Of a stretch of DNA of 45,284 nt, positions 43,382 to 45,284 are shown piece after piece. This stretch comes from Gammaproteobacteria bacterium (lineage in GTDB: Bacteria; Pseudomonadota; Gammaproteobacteria; UBA6429; Thiohalophilaceae). A program made the translations under genes and the position numbers. The DNA lies in contig JASBTR010000013.1 of assembly GCA_030148325.1 (NCBI GenBank), positions 1-45,284 of the forward strand. Reading direction: 5' to 3'. The notes beneath the pieces were generated by a model, which ran no database searches, had not been told where the DNA came from, and saw only the letters and a program-made list of their open reading frames with translations. Position 1 is the stretch's first letter. The number at the start of each line of letters is the position of its first letter.

Positions 43382-44065
43382 CTAAAGAAGATCCCGAAGA
43401 CCCGCGACATCCAGCAGGGTGATATTATTGCCATGAACGTCAATTAATCCCTTGCGGAACAGTCGGGTCAAAATCCGGGAAAATGTTTCCGGCTGAATAG
43501 CCAGCCGGGAGGCGACCACACTCTTTGGCGTGACCAGATGAATTTCCGACAGTTCCACGGCTTCAGAGGGTAATTGATCCAGCAGGAAGGTAACCAGACG
43601 ATAGGTGGCATTGTGCAGGGTCAGGTTATTAATCTCGTCAATTCGCGAATGCAGCCGCCGACTCATAATGGCCATCAGATGAAAGCAGGTTTCGTGGGAC
43701 TGTTCCAGAATCTCTCTGAAAGTTTGCATACTGAAACTGATCAATTCACTTTTACTGATCGCCTCTGCACTGAGCGGATAAACCTGTCGCTGCATGAAAA
43801 TAATCGCTTCGGCAAATGTCTGGGAGGGAAAAATAATTTCCATGACCTTTTCATCCCCATCAGCCGAAATACAGTACAGCTTAACCTGCCCGGACTTCAG
43901 CAGATAAAAGCGCTGCGCCGGCTGCCCGGCCTCGAACAGGTTTTCCCGTGCGGCCAGACTAATCGACGTCGATGTTTGCAACATCTTCGCCATCTGGCGC
44001 TCATCCAGCATTTCAAACAGGTAAATTTCTTTTAATTGTGCAGCAAGCACCTGTTCCGACTTCAT
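43382..44065 (-). CDS. dnr: Crp/Fnr family regulator, DNR-like
   Basis: This 227-residue protein has an N-terminal cyclic-nucleotide-binding-type beta-barrel (LFEAGQPAQRFYLLKSGQVKLY), a dimerisation helix, and a C-terminal winged HTH with SRLAIQPETFSRILTRLFRKG. The E-x2-S-R recognition pattern is that of FNR/DNR proteins that read TTGAT half-sites. It lacks the N-terminal cysteine cluster of FNR, so it should not sense O2 by a [4Fe-4S] cluster. Overall it resembles Pseudomonas DNR, an NO sensor. It is the obvious candidate to act on the seven TTGAT/C boxes of this window. It is convergent with ctaA, 20 nt apart. Confidence 0.87.
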   Translation of the reverse strand: MKSEQVLAAQLKEIYLFEMLDERQMAKMLQTSTSISLAARENLFEAGQPAQRFYLLKSGQVKLYCISADGDEKVMEIIFPSQTFAEAIIFMQRQVYPLSAEAISKSELISFSMQTFREILEQSHETCFHLMAIMSRRLHSRIDEINNLTLHNATYRLVTFLLDQLPSEAVELSEIHLVTPKSVVASRLAIQPETFSRILTRLFRKGLIDVHGNNITLLDVAGLRDLL

Positions 44066-44218
44066 AATGTCATCCCCGATAAACAGGGTGCTTTTGATTC
44101 CAGCAACAGACCTTCTCCTCGCTAAACCGACTTAATTGTTCGGACATTATTTTCACAAAACGTAATATTTAGTGAAAAACGGGATAAAAGCAACCGGAAT
44201 AAACAAACTTAGCCACAG

Positions 44219-44260
44219 TTGACTTTGGTCAACGACTACACCCTTGCAGACAAATAAAAA
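44219..44260 (+). promoter_or_regulatory. FNR/DNR-type box and -10 element upstream of the thioredoxin-like gene
   Basis: TTGACTTTGGTCAA at 44219-44232 is a symmetrical variant (TTGAC-N4-GTCAA; 8 of 10 consensus positions). TAAAAA at 44255-44260 lies 22 nt away in the plus direction. The next gene starts at GTG 44321. In the minus direction, towards dnr, no -10 is found at this spacing, so it likely drives the thioredoxin-like/hemerythrin pair. Confidence 0.6.
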
Positions 44261-44320
44261 TAGGCTTGGGATAGACAGTCAAACTGGACTCACTCTTTTT
44301 TATACCCGCAAAGGACGCAT

Positions 44321-44593
44321 GTGAAAATACAACTTATCATAATGGGAAGAACAGAGCAGTCGCAAGCCACAGAAAATATATGGCAAAAGATATGCGAGGA
44401 ACAGGGCCTGTCACTGGCGGTTGCTGATTCAGAAACCGAAGAAGGCCAGACGCTGGTTGAGAAACTGGCGCTACGCACCCTGCCCGCCCTGGTGGTGAAT
44501 GACAGGGTTGTTGCTGTTGGCCAGCCAGACAAGCTCTCCGCCAGGAGAATTCTGCAGATTCTTAGAGAAAAAACTGATATCAATCAGTTTTAA
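44321..44593 (+). CDS. Thioredoxin-fold protein lacking the CxxC motif
   Basis: This 90-residue protein has a pattern like a small thioredoxin or glutaredoxin: a first beta-strand (MKIQLIIMG), helix, acidic loop, then the cis-Pro loop LRTLPALVVNDRVVAVGQPD. Where CxxC should follow the first strand it has RTEQSQ, so it is probably not a thiol oxidoreductase. It starts at GTG 44321 with AAGGA 5 nt upstream. It is preceded by an FNR/DNR-type box and followed after 52 nt by a hemerythrin gene, perhaps as an operon. The function is unknown. Confidence 0.65.
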   Translation: MKIQLIIMGRTEQSQATENIWQKICEEQGLSLAVADSETEEGQTLVEKLALRTLPALVVNDRVVAVGQPDKLSARRILQILREKTDINQF

Positions 44594-44645
44594 TTTTCAG
44601 CAATCCATTTATGATGCCCGAAAAGTTAATTCAGGCGGCACCAGT

Positions 44646-45062
44646 ATGAGTAACAATAACCCCTTAATTGAATGGCAGGAAGACAGCCTGTCTGTGGGCA
44701 TCACAAGCATGGATGATACACACAGGGAGTTTATTGATTTAATCAACCATCTGGGACAGGCAACGGATGAGCAATTTCCGGCATTGTTCAGGAGCCTGCT
44801 TGAGCACACACAGCAACATTTTCAAAATGAAGATATCGCCATGGAAAAATCAGGATTTCCACCGAAATTTATCCATCGTAATGAGCATTACCGGATTCTG
44901 GATGAACTCAAACAACTCGCCAGCACTGTCGAGAACGGTAACATCAGCCCCGCAAGGAGCTTTGTCTGTCGCTACCTTCCTGAATGGTTTCCCATACATG
45001 CCGCGACAATGGATCGTGCACTGGCCTGTCATCTGAAAGCCTCGGGCTCGAGCACCGAATAA
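44646..45062 (+). CDS. Bacteriohemerythrin
   Basis: This 138-residue, four-helix-bundle protein has the full di-iron ligand set of bacteriohemerythrins: His26 (DDTHREF), His58 and Glu62 (HFQNEDIAME), His77 and His81 (HRNEH), then His and Asp in the last helix (FPIHAATMD). It binds O2 reversibly and may deliver or scavenge O2, or handle NO. I chose ATG 44646, the first residue of the conserved core, with AGGCGG 7 nt upstream; the larger frame from 44499 overlaps the preceding gene and is not needed. Placement downstream of an FNR/DNR-type box suggests expression under low oxygen or NO. Confidence 0.92.
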   Translation: MSNNNPLIEWQEDSLSVGITSMDDTHREFIDLINHLGQATDEQFPALFRSLLEHTQQHFQNEDIAMEKSGFPPKFIHRNEHYRILDELKQLASTVENGNISPARSFVCRYLPEWFPIHAATMDRALACHLKASGSSTE

Positions 45063-45175
45063 ACCACCCCGCAGCAAGCTACGGGGTATTAGTCGAAGGA
45101 ACAATCTGAACCGCCAGGACGCAAAGGACGCCAGGAATTGTTTGGCTAGGGTCTGTTGATCTTTCAGATGTTAGG
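45061..45175. repeat. Partial dispersed-repeat copy after the hemerythrin gene
   Basis: CCACCCCGCAGCAAGCTACGGGGTATTAGTC (in two parts, ~45064-45094) matches the hairpin that begins the repeats at 8142 and 30647. ACCGCCAGGACGCAAAGG and ACGCCAGGAA follow, related to the ACGCAGAG family near soe. No gene seen. Confidence 0.6.
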
Positions 45176-45281
45176 CTGATTTTGAGGAAATTTTAGTCCT
45201 GACAAGGCATTTTTTACGTATCAATGCACTCCATTGATAGTAAAAAATAACGCAGGCAGGGCTAAGATTAGCCAAAATCAG
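45176..45281. repeat. Long imperfect palindrome at the right edge (MITE-like)
   Basis: The core ATTTTTTAC-g-TATCAATG (45209-45226) pairs with CATTGATA-GTAAAAAAT (45232-45248) around a 5-nt loop, with one bulge. The arms continue outward: CTGATTTTG...TTTTAGTCCTG on the left aligns with the reverse complement of CTAAGATTAGCCAAAATCAG on the right. It may extend past the window end, so its borders are unknown. Confidence 0.7.
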
Positions 45282-45284
45282 ACA

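Noticed and set aside
44066..44218. Possible autoregulation of dnr from the box at 44219
   Set aside because: No -10 element lies at the class II distance on the dnr side; spacing fits the plus-strand gene instead. Class I or repressive action cannot be excluded.
44499..44645. N-terminal extension of the hemerythrin frame
   Set aside because: It overlaps the thioredoxin-like gene in another frame, and the hemerythrin core begins exactly at ATG 44646 with its own SD.

Overview
This window reads as chromosomal DNA of a facultatively anaerobic, denitrifying, probably sulfur-oxidising gammaproteobacterium. The evidence is gene content. RlmA, a YbiT-type ABC-F ATPase, YhcC and the O2-independent ubiquinone factors UbiT/U/V are typical of gammaproteobacteria. 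The SoeABC sulfite dehydrogenase is characteristic of sulfur oxidisers such as Chromatiales. Nap, NirS with the full heme d1 pathway and a DNR-type regulator mark a denitrifier. The species was not identified. No tRNA, rRNA, CRISPR array, prophage or transposase gene was seen.

Layout. 1-2442: soeA (3' end only), soeB, soeC, with inverted repeats between the genes. 2617-4652: a membrane histidine kinase and FixJ-type response regulator pair. 4737-11862: housekeeping and anaerobic quinone genes (ubiT; ybiT; rlmA; a small membrane protein; yhcC-ubiU-ubiV). 11939-18227: napFDAGHBC on the minus strand. 18574-21024: a heme-containing fatty acid cis/trans isomerase. 21348-30230: nirS-nirE-nirC-nirF-nirD-nirL-nirG-nirH-nirJ-nirN, all minus strand, giving cytochrome cd1 and its heme d1. 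30231-32493: dispersed repeats and unrecognised small genes. 32498-33901 (plus): SCO protein, DUF420 protein and a small membrane protein. 33908-41870 (minus): two respiratory modules. 42321-45062: heme A synthase, a DNR-type regulator, a thioredoxin-fold protein without CxxC, and a bacteriohemerythrin. The right edge carries a long imperfect palindrome.

The two respiratory modules are the most interesting part. The first (41870 down to 37545) encodes a 50-residue membrane peptide, a CuA subunit II, a B-family-like heme-copper subunit I with Gln where oxygen reductases have the active-site Tyr, heme O synthase and an SCO protein. The second (37449 down to 33908) encodes a b6-type cytochrome b fused to a 2x[4Fe-4S] ferredoxin and an MvhD-like iron-sulfur domain, a single-span membrane protein, and a second heme-copper-like subunit I that keeps the heme histidines but lacks the CuB His-His pair. 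No norCB or qnorB is present in the window, although nitrite reduction to NO is fully encoded. Both modules are therefore candidate NO-handling enzymes.

Seven FNR/DNR-type palindromes (TTGAT/C-N4-A/GTCAA/G) were found by eye. They lie upstream of ubiT, yhcC-ubiUV, nap, nirS, the cytochrome b fusion operon, the heme-copper operon and the thioredoxin-like gene. Each has a plausible -10 element 21-22 nt downstream, the spacing expected of class II FNR/DNR promoters. This suggests one low-oxygen/NO regulon, presumably read by the DNR-like protein at 43382-44065 and/or an FNR elsewhere. Functions are inferred from motifs and gene order read by eye; no database search or alignment was run.
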